From the NCBI RefSeq assembly GCF_902497625.1, contig NZ_CABVGX010000041.1, positions 1 through 50,290 of the forward strand: 50,290 bases of DNA, given 5' to 3'. Below, piece after piece: positions 9,080 through 16,251 of this stretch. A model generated the notes under the pieces. The model did not search any database, was not told the DNA's origin, and worked only from the letters and a program-made list of their open reading frames with translations. A program made the position numbers and the translations under genes. This DNA is from Pseudomonas fluorescens. Lineage in GTDB: Bacteria; Pseudomonadota; Gammaproteobacteria; Pseudomonadales; Pseudomonadaceae. Positions within the stretch are counted from its first letter, which is position 1; the number at the start of each line of letters is the position of its first letter.

Positions 9080-9760
9080 ATGCTGCTGCACATTCCCGGC
9101 CTGTTTGCTAAAGAAGAAGTGCAGCGTATCCGTGAGGCACTGGAGCAAGCGGATTGGGCCGACGGCAAAATCACTGCCGGTTTTCAGTCGGCGAAGGCCA
9201 AGCACAATCTGCAACTGCCCGAGGGGCATCCGCTGGCCAAGGAAATTGGTGCGGCGATGCTGGAGCGGTTGTGGCAGAACCCTTCGTTCATGTCGGCCGC
9301 GTTGCCGCACAAAGTTTTCCCGCCATTATTGAACTGTTACACCGCCGGTGGCAGCTTCGATTTTCATATCGACAACGCCGTGCGCCAGCCCAAGGGCAGC
9401 ATCGAGCGCGTACGCACCGATCTGTCGGCGACGCTGTTCTTCAGCGAGCCTGCGGATTATGACGGCGGCGAACTGGAAATCCAGGACACTTACGGCACCC
9501 AGCGCGTGAAGTTGCCCGCCGGTGACATGGTTCTGTATCCCGGCACCAGCCTGCACAAGGTCAATGCGGTTACACGTGGTACACGCTTCGCTTCATTTTT
9601 CTGGACACAAAGCCTGGTGCGCGAAGACAGCCAGCGTGCGCTGCTGTTCGAGATGGACGCAGCGATCCAGCAGCTGACCCGGGACGTGCCGGACCATCCT
9701 TCACTGATTCGTCTGACGGGCACTTATCACAACCTGCTGCGCCGCTGGGTCGAGGTATGA
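9080..9760 (+). CDS. piuC: PKHD-type Fe(II)/2-oxoglutarate hydroxylase PiuC
   Basis: Cytosolic iron- and 2-oxoglutarate-dependent dioxygenase of 226 aa, the standard length for the PiuC/YbiX family. The iron triad is visible as His96-x-Asp98 (FDFHIDNAV) and His159 (TSLHKVNAV), with Arg169 (TRFASFFW) as the expected 2-oxoglutarate ligand. I chose the ATG at 9080, which gives the usual MLLHIPGLF start. An in-frame ATG at 8999 would place the Fur-like site inside the gene. It is divergent from piuA and overlaps the next gene by four bases (ATGA). The true substrate of the family is not established; linkage to siderophore uptake is from context. Confidence 0.93.
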   Translation: MLLHIPGLFAKEEVQRIREALEQADWADGKITAGFQSAKAKHNLQLPEGHPLAKEIGAAMLERLWQNPSFMSAALPHKVFPPLLNCYTAGGSFDFHIDNAVRQPKGSIERVRTDLSATLFFSEPADYDGGELEIQDTYGTQRVKLPAGDMVLYPGTSLHKVNAVTRGTRFASFFWTQSLVREDSQRALLFEMDAAIQQLTRDVPDHPSLIRLTGTYHNLLRRWVEV

Positions 9761-10509
9761 CGTTTCAATTGCGCCGCGAAGAAGTGCTCGATGGTGACCA
9801 GCTGAAGTTCATGCTGGAAGAAAGTCCCGCGCGTGCGGCGCAGGCGATTCTGATTGCTGCCCGCGAAGGCGTGACCGATGCGCAAGCGTTGCTCGGACAG
9901 ATACTGCTGGACGGGCGCGGAATTGCCCAGGATCAACCGCTGGCAGTGCGCTGGTTCGAAATCGCCGCGCAGCGCGGGCATCTGATGGCGCGCAACATGC
10001 TCGGCCGTTGTCACGAGCATGGTTGGGGGTGTGCCGCCGATGCTTCGCTTGCCGCGGCGCAGTATCGTGTCGCCGCCGAAGCTGGGCTGGATTGGGCGAT
10101 GTACAACTACGCAAACCTTTTGGCGACCGGGCGCGGCGTGGCGCAGGATCATGTTCAGGCGCTGATTTTTTACCGCCGGGCTGCAGAGCTCGGGCATGCC
10201 AAGTCGATGAATCTTGTGGGGCGCTATTTGGAGCAAGGGACGCATTGTTCTGCTGACCCGATAACTGCCTTCGCATGGTACCGGCAGTCGGCTCTTGGCG
10301 GAGATTTCCGAGGTCAATTCAGTTATGCCAGCGTTTTATTGGAACACGCGCACCTTGATCAGGCTTTGATGTTCTTTCGCGCTGCATTGCAGGTAGATCA
10401 TGGCGCCTTTCTGCGACAAAGTTCGATTGCCTTGATGAAAATCTCCCATCCTGAAATAAGAGCGGTGGCTGAAGAGTTTTCCAGCAAAGCAGAGCTCTTG
10501 GGTAGCTGA
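9757..10509 (+). CDS. Sel1-repeat (TPR-like) protein, PA4516-type
   Basis: Protein of 250 aa with at least four Sel1-type repeats between about residues 40 and 190 (for example AQALLGQILLDGRGI, AMYNYANLLATGRGV, SMNLVGRYLEQGTHC). These are helical-hairpin scaffolds for protein-protein contact. No signal peptide or membrane segment is visible, so it is probably cytosolic. It is translationally coupled to piuC and occupies the position of PA4516. Its molecular role is unknown. Codon composition becomes less GC-rich over the last ~350 bases, approaching the AT-rich insert that follows. Confidence 0.85.
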   Translation: MTFQLRREEVLDGDQLKFMLEESPARAAQAILIAAREGVTDAQALLGQILLDGRGIAQDQPLAVRWFEIAAQRGHLMARNMLGRCHEHGWGCAADASLAAAQYRVAAEAGLDWAMYNYANLLATGRGVAQDHVQALIFYRRAAELGHAKSMNLVGRYLEQGTHCSADPITAFAWYRQSALGGDFRGQFSYASVLLEHAHLDQALMFFRAALQVDHGAFLRQSSIALMKISHPEIRAVAEEFSSKAELLGS

Positions 10510-10707
10510 TAGATGGTTTGAAAAGTTGCGTGGTGCTACATATAACTTATCGTTGGTAGTTTCTTTTAATACTTTTGCAGTGTATCGCTCTTCTGTCGCG
10601 AATCAATCCGTGTTCTAGTTCTGCCGGGTCTCAAGAAAAGAACGAGACTCAAGCTATGGGTCGCTGTTGTGATTCCTTATCTAAAATGAATAATTAATGG
10701 ATTAATT
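10510..10707 (+). promoter_or_regulatory. AT-rich leader of the toxin operon
   Basis: This 198-base gap is clearly AT-richer than its surroundings and probably holds the promoter of the toxin genes. It contains a GTCTC/GAGAC inverted repeat with a 10-base loop around 10630 and an AT-run (ATCTAAAATGAATAATTAAT) just before the first gene. No strong Shine-Dalgarno precedes the ATG at 10708. No single promoter can be fixed by eye. Confidence 0.4.
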
Positions 10708-11964
10708 ATGTCGACAAGTCAGTTGTGGGGCGACGCATTGAAAAATGCCACCCCGGAAGAAATAAACCGCTTTGCCGCCGAAGCGCCAAAGCGGTTAAAT
10801 GAAATGTCTACCGGCGATAACAACGATAGTGTACGTGACACCGGGCTGTTATTGACTAAAAAGCAAATCATCGATATTCGCAAATATGAAGCGGCCGCTC
10901 TGGCACTTCCTGACACATTACCGAATGTCATAGACTATCTGCGTTACGGCCAGGGCCAGGATGGTGGTAGCGGGCTGCGTCCGTCAGATTTTCTGACCAC
11001 CTTTCAGAATACCCGCTCTCACGCCAAGCGCTGGTCTCCTCTGCGCGAAAAAATCATGATGACCGGGCAAGATCTGAAGAATTTTGCCGGCAGTATGATT
11101 ACCTGGGGTGGCGCGGTGCAGGAACTCTACCGGGAGCTGAAATCAGCCAATGTGCTGGACAAGCACAACATTAAAACCCTGGCGCAACTCAAGGCTCTGC
11201 AGATTGAACTGGGGGATAAGTTCCCGGGGATTGAGCTGGATTCTGACACGAATAGCAGCCTGGGTTATTTCCTGGATCGGATCTTCGAAGGTATTAAAAA
11301 AAATTTTGCTACTGTTTCCGGGATAAAAAAGGATCTGGATTTATTTGGTTATGATCTTCGTGAACATATTCTGCCTGGAATCAAGCTGCGCGTCGGACTG
11401 ATAAACAGCAGTTCTCTTTCGGAGAGAATCAAGCGGCTCAAAATCATCGTGGAGGAGCGAGAAAAAGAAATTGATATAAAAAATACGGAATACAAGGCCG
11501 CTGTCCAGGAAGCGCTTAAATCTGCTGCTGGAATGAATATTGCTGGTTTGGCGATGGCTATTTATATGGGCGTCGAAGCAGAAAATATCCGCTTGGCTCG
11601 TGATAAATTGTATGCCGAGCAGGAGCGAGACATTCAGACGCTTACTAACAAGAATCAGACGCTGGGCGCTCTCGCCCGTGTAAAACATGACATGCAAAGT
11701 CTGATGATTGTGGCGATTGATGCTGATATTGCCACACAAAATTTGATGCATGTCTGGAGCACCCTGTACCTGTCCTTGAATAATTCGGTCGAGGCTGTCG
11801 GACGCATAACAGATGCCTTGAGTCTCAGAATTTTCGTATTGGAGTTTGCAGAAGTGGTTAATCCATGGGAGCAAATAAGGTCGGATTCGGATCGTCTGAT
11901 CCAAGTGTTCAAACAAGCGGACGAGGAATACGAACGCAACTTTTCGGTGAGGCGCGTACAATGA
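10708..11964 (+). CDS. XaxA/YaxA-family alpha-pore-forming toxin subunit A
   Basis: Protein of 418 aa, close to the ~410 aa of XaxA (Xenorhabdus) and YaxA (Yersinia). It is the first subunit of a binary alpha-helical cytolysin that assembles a pore in host membranes. The N-terminal helical bundle (residues ~50-230) is followed by a long stalk of charged coiled coil (SERIKRLKIIVEEREKEI). This is interrupted by a hydrophobic tip at about 272-290 (SAAGMNIAGLAMAIYMGV), and the chain then returns through a second helix. No signal peptide is seen, as is usual for the family. The stop overlaps the next ATG (ATGA), as in xaxAB operons. AT-rich codons such as ATA and AAA are frequent, unlike the neighbours, suggesting horizontal acquisition. 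Assignment rests on architecture, length and gene pairing. Confidence 0.8.
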   Translation: MSTSQLWGDALKNATPEEINRFAAEAPKRLNEMSTGDNNDSVRDTGLLLTKKQIIDIRKYEAAALALPDTLPNVIDYLRYGQGQDGGSGLRPSDFLTTFQNTRSHAKRWSPLREKIMMTGQDLKNFAGSMITWGGAVQELYRELKSANVLDKHNIKTLAQLKALQIELGDKFPGIELDSDTNSSLGYFLDRIFEGIKKNFATVSGIKKDLDLFGYDLREHILPGIKLRVGLINSSSLSERIKRLKIIVEEREKEIDIKNTEYKAAVQEALKSAAGMNIAGLAMAIYMGVEAENIRLARDKLYAEQERDIQTLTNKNQTLGALARVKHDMQSLMIVAIDADIATQNLMHVWSTLYLSLNNSVEAVGRITDALSLRIFVLEFAEVVNPWEQIRSDSDRLIQVFKQADEEYERNFSVRRVQ

Positions 11965-12971
11965 ACATTGTTAATTTTGCTGTTCCCGGCTATCAACCTT
12001 TGAATCGGACTGCGCTGGCGTCTCATCAGACACAGATGTATGACCTTCGCACTGAAGCTAATGTCTGGGTAGTCAAGATCAATTATCTGCCAGACTTGTT
12101 CGACCGTTTCAATCGTCTGACGATGGACATGGGAGAAAGCTCCCGCCAGCTCCGGGAATCCGCCCTAACACTCGAGTACGAACTTGTAGACAGTTTTCGC
12201 CGGCTCACGAAAACTGAAAAGGAACTCGAGCAAGAGGCTGATCCGGACGAGACCAAGGAGCTCGAAGAGTACCTCACGAACGTGCTTGATCAAGCTCGCA
12301 GCGTCGTTACCGACCGCGCCAACAGAATCGGCCGGTGCCTGGCCAATGTGAATGATCCGTTTGACCTTAGCCTGACCCACACTTACATCGCTGATTTCGA
12401 GTGTGAAGAGCGTAATGCGACGCTTGAGATCCAATTGCTGCAGGAGAAGTTGGCCGGAGTCAGTGAAGAGCGCCAAGTCATTATCGAAGCCATCGCCACT
12501 CTTCAAAAAAACGGTATCGAAGAGCTCGGCAAGGACATTGAACTGAACATTGGCAAAGTGACCGAGCTGGGCTTGGCCCCACCGGAAATCAAGCTGGTGA
12601 TGCTGGCTCTAGAGCAACTGAAGAAAACCCTCATCGACGCAGGCAATGCTATACATTTTCTGGATCTGGTGCGTGGCAGCGATAAGTTGCGGGCAAAGAT
12701 TGAAGAGCTGACGGCCAGTATCAATGTTGAGAAATCGATCATCATTGCTTCGCAAGGCAAAGTGGCCTTCCTCAATACCATTCATGCAATGGAAGGCGAA
12801 CGTCAAGGTTACGCCGATATATACCGTATCGGCGTTTCGGCTTTCGACCAGTTTTTGGCCGCGACCGCGCCCACGCAATTTGCCGATGGAGCCTCGCGCA
12901 GAAACGCGTTCAAGGAGCAGACCCGGTTATTTATTTCCTTCCTCAAACCTCTTTCGATGCCACCGCGTTGA
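11961..12971 (+). CDS. XaxB/YaxB-family alpha-pore-forming toxin subunit B
   Basis: Protein of 336 aa (XaxB/YaxB are about 345 aa), predicted almost wholly helical. Residues ~40-110 form an amphipathic bundle. A long coiled coil from ~145 (FECEERNATLEIQLLQEKLA) contains the moderately hydrophobic turn LIDAGNAIHFLDLV near residue 230, then a return helix (LRAKIEELTASINVEKS). In the characterised homologues, B binds A and the pair insert into membranes together; the same is inferred here. The start codon sits inside the stop region of the upstream gene, so A and B are made in a coupled way. No export signal is visible. Confidence 0.78.
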   Translation: MNIVNFAVPGYQPLNRTALASHQTQMYDLRTEANVWVVKINYLPDLFDRFNRLTMDMGESSRQLRESALTLEYELVDSFRRLTKTEKELEQEADPDETKELEEYLTNVLDQARSVVTDRANRIGRCLANVNDPFDLSLTHTYIADFECEERNATLEIQLLQEKLAGVSEERQVIIEAIATLQKNGIEELGKDIELNIGKVTELGLAPPEIKLVMLALEQLKKTLIDAGNAIHFLDLVRGSDKLRAKIEELTASINVEKSIIIASQGKVAFLNTIHAMEGERQGYADIYRIGVSAFDQFLAATAPTQFADGASRRNAFKEQTRLFISFLKPLSMPPR

Positions 12972-13082
12972 GTTTCAAATGGATCGGTGCCATTGATCGA
13001 TTGCATTGAGCAGTCTTTGACAGCTCACCGGCCGTTCACGTGCGATCGGCCGGTTACGGACAACAATGCCAAGGAGAGGCTA

Positions 13083-13976
13083 ATGTTGGGATATCTGTTA
13101 GCGGAGAAGAACTTCGTCGCTTTAAGGGAATACGTAAAATTTTTGAATGACCTGCCGCCTGCATTGGCGGAAATCGATCGTTTCTCTGATTCAATCGCCC
13201 GTCAGGGGTACACCCTGCTGCCGCGCCCCGACAAACAAGCGCTGATCCGTACCGCTCGGAGCAATGCTGTGAGCTGGCGGGCGGCCGGAACGACTGTCAG
13301 CGTGCTAGGCGGCTATTCAGCAAAATTGCTGCGGGAAACGGACGTTTTCATCAAAGAGTTCCGATCCATTGCCTCGGTTGCCCAGGATCGACGACTGAAG
13401 CTTTCCACGATCCAGGTGCAAAGATTTACGGCGGTTCGGTCAGGCTGTTGGGGGAGGGCTCCCTATCATGACGTGGTGGACGTGGTGGCTGAACTCATCA
13501 GCCGGTTGGGCAAGTGTCAGGAGGCTGTGACTGACCTGAAAAAACAGATAAGAAATCTTGCCACATCACTTCATGACATCTTTTTTCGGTTCATCGATTC
13601 GTTGACGCTACCGCTGAGTACTGAAGGCCCTGACTCCAAGATCGAGGTCTATTACGGGCTTGGGCGAGTCGGTCTTCCAGGGATGGGCTACGATGCGCAG
13701 AAACCCTATTCGCAAGAACAACGGCGGACGCTCGCCAGAACTCATGTCGAACAGTTGCATCATCTGCATCGGCGTTGCGCAGTGGCGTCGAGTAACCTGA
13801 ACGATTTCTGCTACCGGTGGGTTTTAATGCTGGAGCAGGCGAAGCGGACATTACGAGTCCACTACTCCGATCAATCGATGTTTCAAGCAGGGGTTTCATT
13901 ACCGCTGGTCGGCGCAGTACTTACGGATGTCAAATCGATGTCTGATCAGCTGGTTCGAATGGCCAAAATGTTCTGA
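13083..13976 (+). CDS. Third gene of toxin operon: short XaxA-like helical protein
   Basis: I do not recognise a named family. I chose the ATG at 13083 (297 aa) because AAGGAGAGG stands just upstream; a GTG at 12987 would add 32 residues with no such site. It follows subunit B by 111 bases with no terminator between. By eye it aligns with subunit A in order: TARSNAVSW with NTRSHAKRW, DLKKQI with GIKKDL, ASSNLNDF with ATQNLMHV, and SMSDQLVRM with SDSDRLIQV near the C-terminus. The stalk is some 50 residues shorter, and the hydrophobic tip of A is replaced by a glycine-rich turn (YGLGRVGLPGMGYD, ~191-204). It could be a third pore component, an assembly modulator or a protective protein. Confidence 0.6.
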   Translation: MLGYLLAEKNFVALREYVKFLNDLPPALAEIDRFSDSIARQGYTLLPRPDKQALIRTARSNAVSWRAAGTTVSVLGGYSAKLLRETDVFIKEFRSIASVAQDRRLKLSTIQVQRFTAVRSGCWGRAPYHDVVDVVAELISRLGKCQEAVTDLKKQIRNLATSLHDIFFRFIDSLTLPLSTEGPDSKIEVYYGLGRVGLPGMGYDAQKPYSQEQRRTLARTHVEQLHHLHRRCAVASSNLNDFCYRWVLMLEQAKRTLRVHYSDQSMFQAGVSLPLVGAVLTDVKSMSDQLVRMAKMF

Positions 13977-13978
13977 AC

Positions 13979-14007
13979 AAAAAAGCCCATGGTTTCATGG
14001 GCTTTTT
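13979..14007. terminator. Bidirectional terminator between toxin operon and speC
   Basis: A perfect stem (AAAAAGCCCATG / CATGGGCTTTTT, 4-base loop) with an A-run on the left and a T-run on the right can terminate both the plus-strand toxin operon and the minus-strand speC. Confidence 0.9.
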
Positions 14008-14024
14008 GCCTACGGTTTAAGTAC

Positions 14025-15188
14025 TTACACGTAGAACGATTTCAGCGGCGGAAAGCCATTGAATTCCACGGCGCTATAACTGGTGGTGTAAGCACCGGTC
14101 GACAACCAGTACAAACGGTCACCAATTGCCAGGTTCAACGGCAAACCATACTTGTAGTTTTCATACATGATGTCGGCGCTGTCGCAGGTCGGGCCGGCGA
14201 TGACAACTTCTTCCACTTCGCCTTTCTTCTCGGTCCAGATCGGAAACTTGATGGCTTCATCCATGGTTTCAATCAGGCCGGAGAACTTGCCCACATCGGT
14301 GTAGACCCATCGCTCCACGGCGGTACGGGATTTACGCGCCACCAGCACCACTTCGCTGACCAGAATACCGGCATTGGCAATCAACGAACGGCCGGGTTCA
14401 AGAATGATTTCCGGCAGGTCATCGCCGAAGTCTTCCTTCAGAAAACGGATGATTTCCTCAGCGTAGGTTTCCAGGCTGTTGGTGCGGGTAATGTAGTTGG
14501 CCGGGAAGCCGCCGCCCATGTTGATCAACTTGAGCACGATGCCGTCTTCTTCTTTCAGGCGCTCGAAAATCACTTTGACCTTGGCAATAGCCGCATCCCA
14601 GACGCTGATGTCGCGCTGTTGCGAGCCTACGTGGAATGAGATGCCGTACGGCACCAGACCGAGGTCACGAGCGAGAATCAGCAGGTCCATGGCCATGTCG
14701 GTCTGGCAACCGAATTTGCGCGACAGCGGCCAGTCAGCCGTGGTCGAGCCTTCGGTGAGAATGCGCACATAGACTTTCGAACCGGGCGCAGCCTTGGCGA
14801 TGTTGCGCAGGTCGGCTTCGGAATCGGTGGCGTAAAGACGCACGCCCTTCTCATAGAAGTAACGAATGTCTTTGGATTTCTTGATGGTGTTGCCGTAGCT
14901 GATGCGATCAGGGCCAACACCCTGATTCATCACTTTATCGAGCTCGTAAATCGAAGCGATGTCGAAGTTCGAGCCTTTTTCCTTGAGCAGGTCGATGATC
15001 TCGACGGCCGGGTTGGCTTTGACCGCGTAGTACACCTTGGCGAATTCGAAACCGGCGCGCAGATCGTCGTAAGCCTTGCTGATCATCGCGGTGTCTATCA
15101 CCACGAACGGCGTTTCCTGCTGGTCGGCGAACGCCTTCATTTTTTGGAAGGTATCGCGTGCGAAATAGTCATCGACGTTGATCGACAT
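14025..15188 (-). CDS. speC: Ornithine decarboxylase (fold type III, PLP-dependent)
   Basis: Cytosolic enzyme of 387 aa that decarboxylates ornithine to putrescine, the first step of polyamine synthesis. It is the eukaryote-like alanine-racemase-fold type. Lys57 in VYYAVKANP carries the PLP, SFHVGSQQ and NMGGGFPANY bind cofactor, EPGRSLIANAG is the phosphate-binding motif, and the partner-active-site cysteine lies in AGPTCDSAD. The ATG at 15188 is preceded by AGGAGAT at good spacing; the seven extra residues of the longer frame were discarded. It corresponds to PA4519, which in P. aeruginosa lies just beyond the piu block, so the toxin genes sit at this junction. A terminator-like hairpin about 115 bases upstream may control it. 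Confidence 0.95.
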   Translation of the reverse strand: MSINVDDYFARDTFQKMKAFADQQETPFVVIDTAMISKAYDDLRAGFEFAKVYYAVKANPAVEIIDLLKEKGSNFDIASIYELDKVMNQGVGPDRISYGNTIKKSKDIRYFYEKGVRLYATDSEADLRNIAKAAPGSKVYVRILTEGSTTADWPLSRKFGCQTDMAMDLLILARDLGLVPYGISFHVGSQQRDISVWDAAIAKVKVIFERLKEEDGIVLKLINMGGGFPANYITRTNSLETYAEEIIRFLKEDFGDDLPEIILEPGRSLIANAGILVSEVVLVARKSRTAVERWVYTDVGKFSGLIETMDEAIKFPIWTEKKGEVEEVVIAGPTCDSADIMYENYKYGLPLNLAIGDRLYWLSTGAYTTSYSAVEFNGFPPLKSFYV

Positions 15189-15606
15189 GCTGGGATCTCC
15201 TACTGGCAAACTGATTGATCAATGGGTTCGAGGGTGTGGCACCCTCCTGAACGTCCTCCGTATCCCCACTTTGGTTCGCCTACTTCCCAAGGCATGTCGC
15301 CGAAAGCAAAAAGGCCACGGGAGGTGCAGCTTCCCTTGGCCTTGCTGTCTCGTCGTCAGTACTTGAGCCGGATGGATCGTTTCCAGCATGGACGTTCGGC
15401 GCGAACTTTAGGGCGTGGGGGGCTGGAGATCAACAAAAAATGTCGCGTTTTTGCACGGTTCCGTCGTGCGGCGCTGCACGCATACCTGTTTATGCTGACC
15501 GTAATGACGGATTGATGTTCCCCTTCGAGCGAAGAAGCACAAGGTGTCGAAGGGGAATATATCTGGAATCAAGGAAACTCTACATCGCGTAAGAGATCCG
15601 GTTTTA
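15189..15606 (-). other. Long speC leader / intergenic region
   Basis: No convincing gene is present in these 418 bases. Besides the terminator-like hairpin, the minus strand holds TTGTTG and TAAAGT about 20 bases apart near 15425-15400, a possible sigma70-type promoter that would start a ~90-nt RNA ending at the hairpin. The stretch between hairpin and speC contains several purine-rich GGAGG-like tracts. Confidence 0.4.
15303..15342 (-). terminator. Terminator-like hairpin in the speC leader
   Basis: On the minus strand the stem AAGGCCAAGGGA / TCCCGTGGCCTT (one mismatch, about 9-base loop) is followed by TTTTTGCTTT. It is oriented with speC and lies roughly 115-155 bases before the speC ATG. 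It can act either as an attenuator of speC or as the end of a short RNA transcribed from about 15400. Confidence 0.6.
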
Positions 15607-15981
15607 TCAGCCGATTACTTTAACGATTACAGTGTAGTTAGCCGCCAGGTGTGGGTGGTTATCCGGGGTCAGTCGGGCAACGATGGTCATATCGTTCTGC
15701 ACATTAGTGACTTTGACGGAACCGTTCAAACGACCGGGGGTGTTGGTCACAGTAACTTTAGCGGTGTCGGATGAAGGAGTGACGCTGAGCAGTGTATATC
15801 TGCCCGTGTCGATGACTTCACGGCCGCTGGCATCTTGCAGCGTGCCCGAGGGAAATTTTTCAAAGTTGCTTCCACGTCGGACATTGTTCGGGTTGCCCGC
15901 GCCGCTGATAATCAGCCGGGTGGCAGGGCCGGCATGCAGGGCGGATTGATTGTCGCTTGATGTCGCAAGATCATCTTTCAT
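15607..15981 (-). CDS. Small hypothetical protein, beta-rich
   Basis: Protein of 124 aa with no family I can name. The start at 15981 (MKDDLATSSDNQ) has GGAG six bases upstream; the longer frame to 16032 has no such signal and would include an inverted repeat. The chain alternates hydrophobic and polar residues (ATRLIISGAGNP, RYTLLSVTPSS, AKVTVTNTPG, SVKVTNVQNDMTIVARL, NYTVIVKVIG), suggesting a small beta-sandwich. No signal peptide is visible. It stands alone between speC and the ABC transporter operon. Confidence 0.7.
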   Translation of the reverse strand: MKDDLATSSDNQSALHAGPATRLIISGAGNPNNVRRGSNFEKFPSGTLQDASGREVIDTGRYTLLSVTPSSDTAKVTVTNTPGRLNGSVKVTNVQNDMTIVARLTPDNHPHLAANYTVIVKVIG

Positions 15982-16007
15982 GACGAACTCCAAAAATGAA
16001 TAAGTTG

Positions 16008-16033
16008 GATGAACGCATACAGGTGCGTTCATC
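16008..16033. repeat. Inverted repeat upstream of the small beta-rich gene
   Basis: Perfect 9-base arms (GATGAACGC and GCGTTCATC) separated by 8 bases, starting 27 bases before the 15981 start codon on the minus strand. It could be an operator or an mRNA 5' hairpin for that gene. Confidence 0.45.
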
Positions 16034-16203
16034 TGTTCAGTGGCTTCCAGACGTTGATAAGTCGTCAGCTACGAAAACAGTTAAACGGACTTGGAGAGAA
16101 AAAGGACCTGTCAGATCTACCAGTATTTATGAGGGGTTGTAACAGCTGCAGGATGTGTTCAAGTTTGTTTTTGCTGGTGGGACGAGGATCCTGTTTCCAG
16201 GCA

Positions 16204-16245
16204 ATAAAAAGCGACCGCTGGATAAATATTACCCAGCGGCAGCGA
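16204..16245 (-). terminator. Terminator of the osmoprotectant ABC operon
   Basis: Minus-strand stem CCGCTGG / CCAGCGG around an AT-rich loop is followed by TCGCTTTTTATT, just after the stop of the ATPase gene. Confidence 0.8.
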
Positions 16246-16251
16246 GTCTTG

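Noticed and set aside
12987..13082. N-terminal extension of the third toxin-operon gene from a GTG at 12987
   Set aside because: No Shine-Dalgarno before the GTG, while AAGGAGAGG stands at ideal distance before the ATG at 13083.
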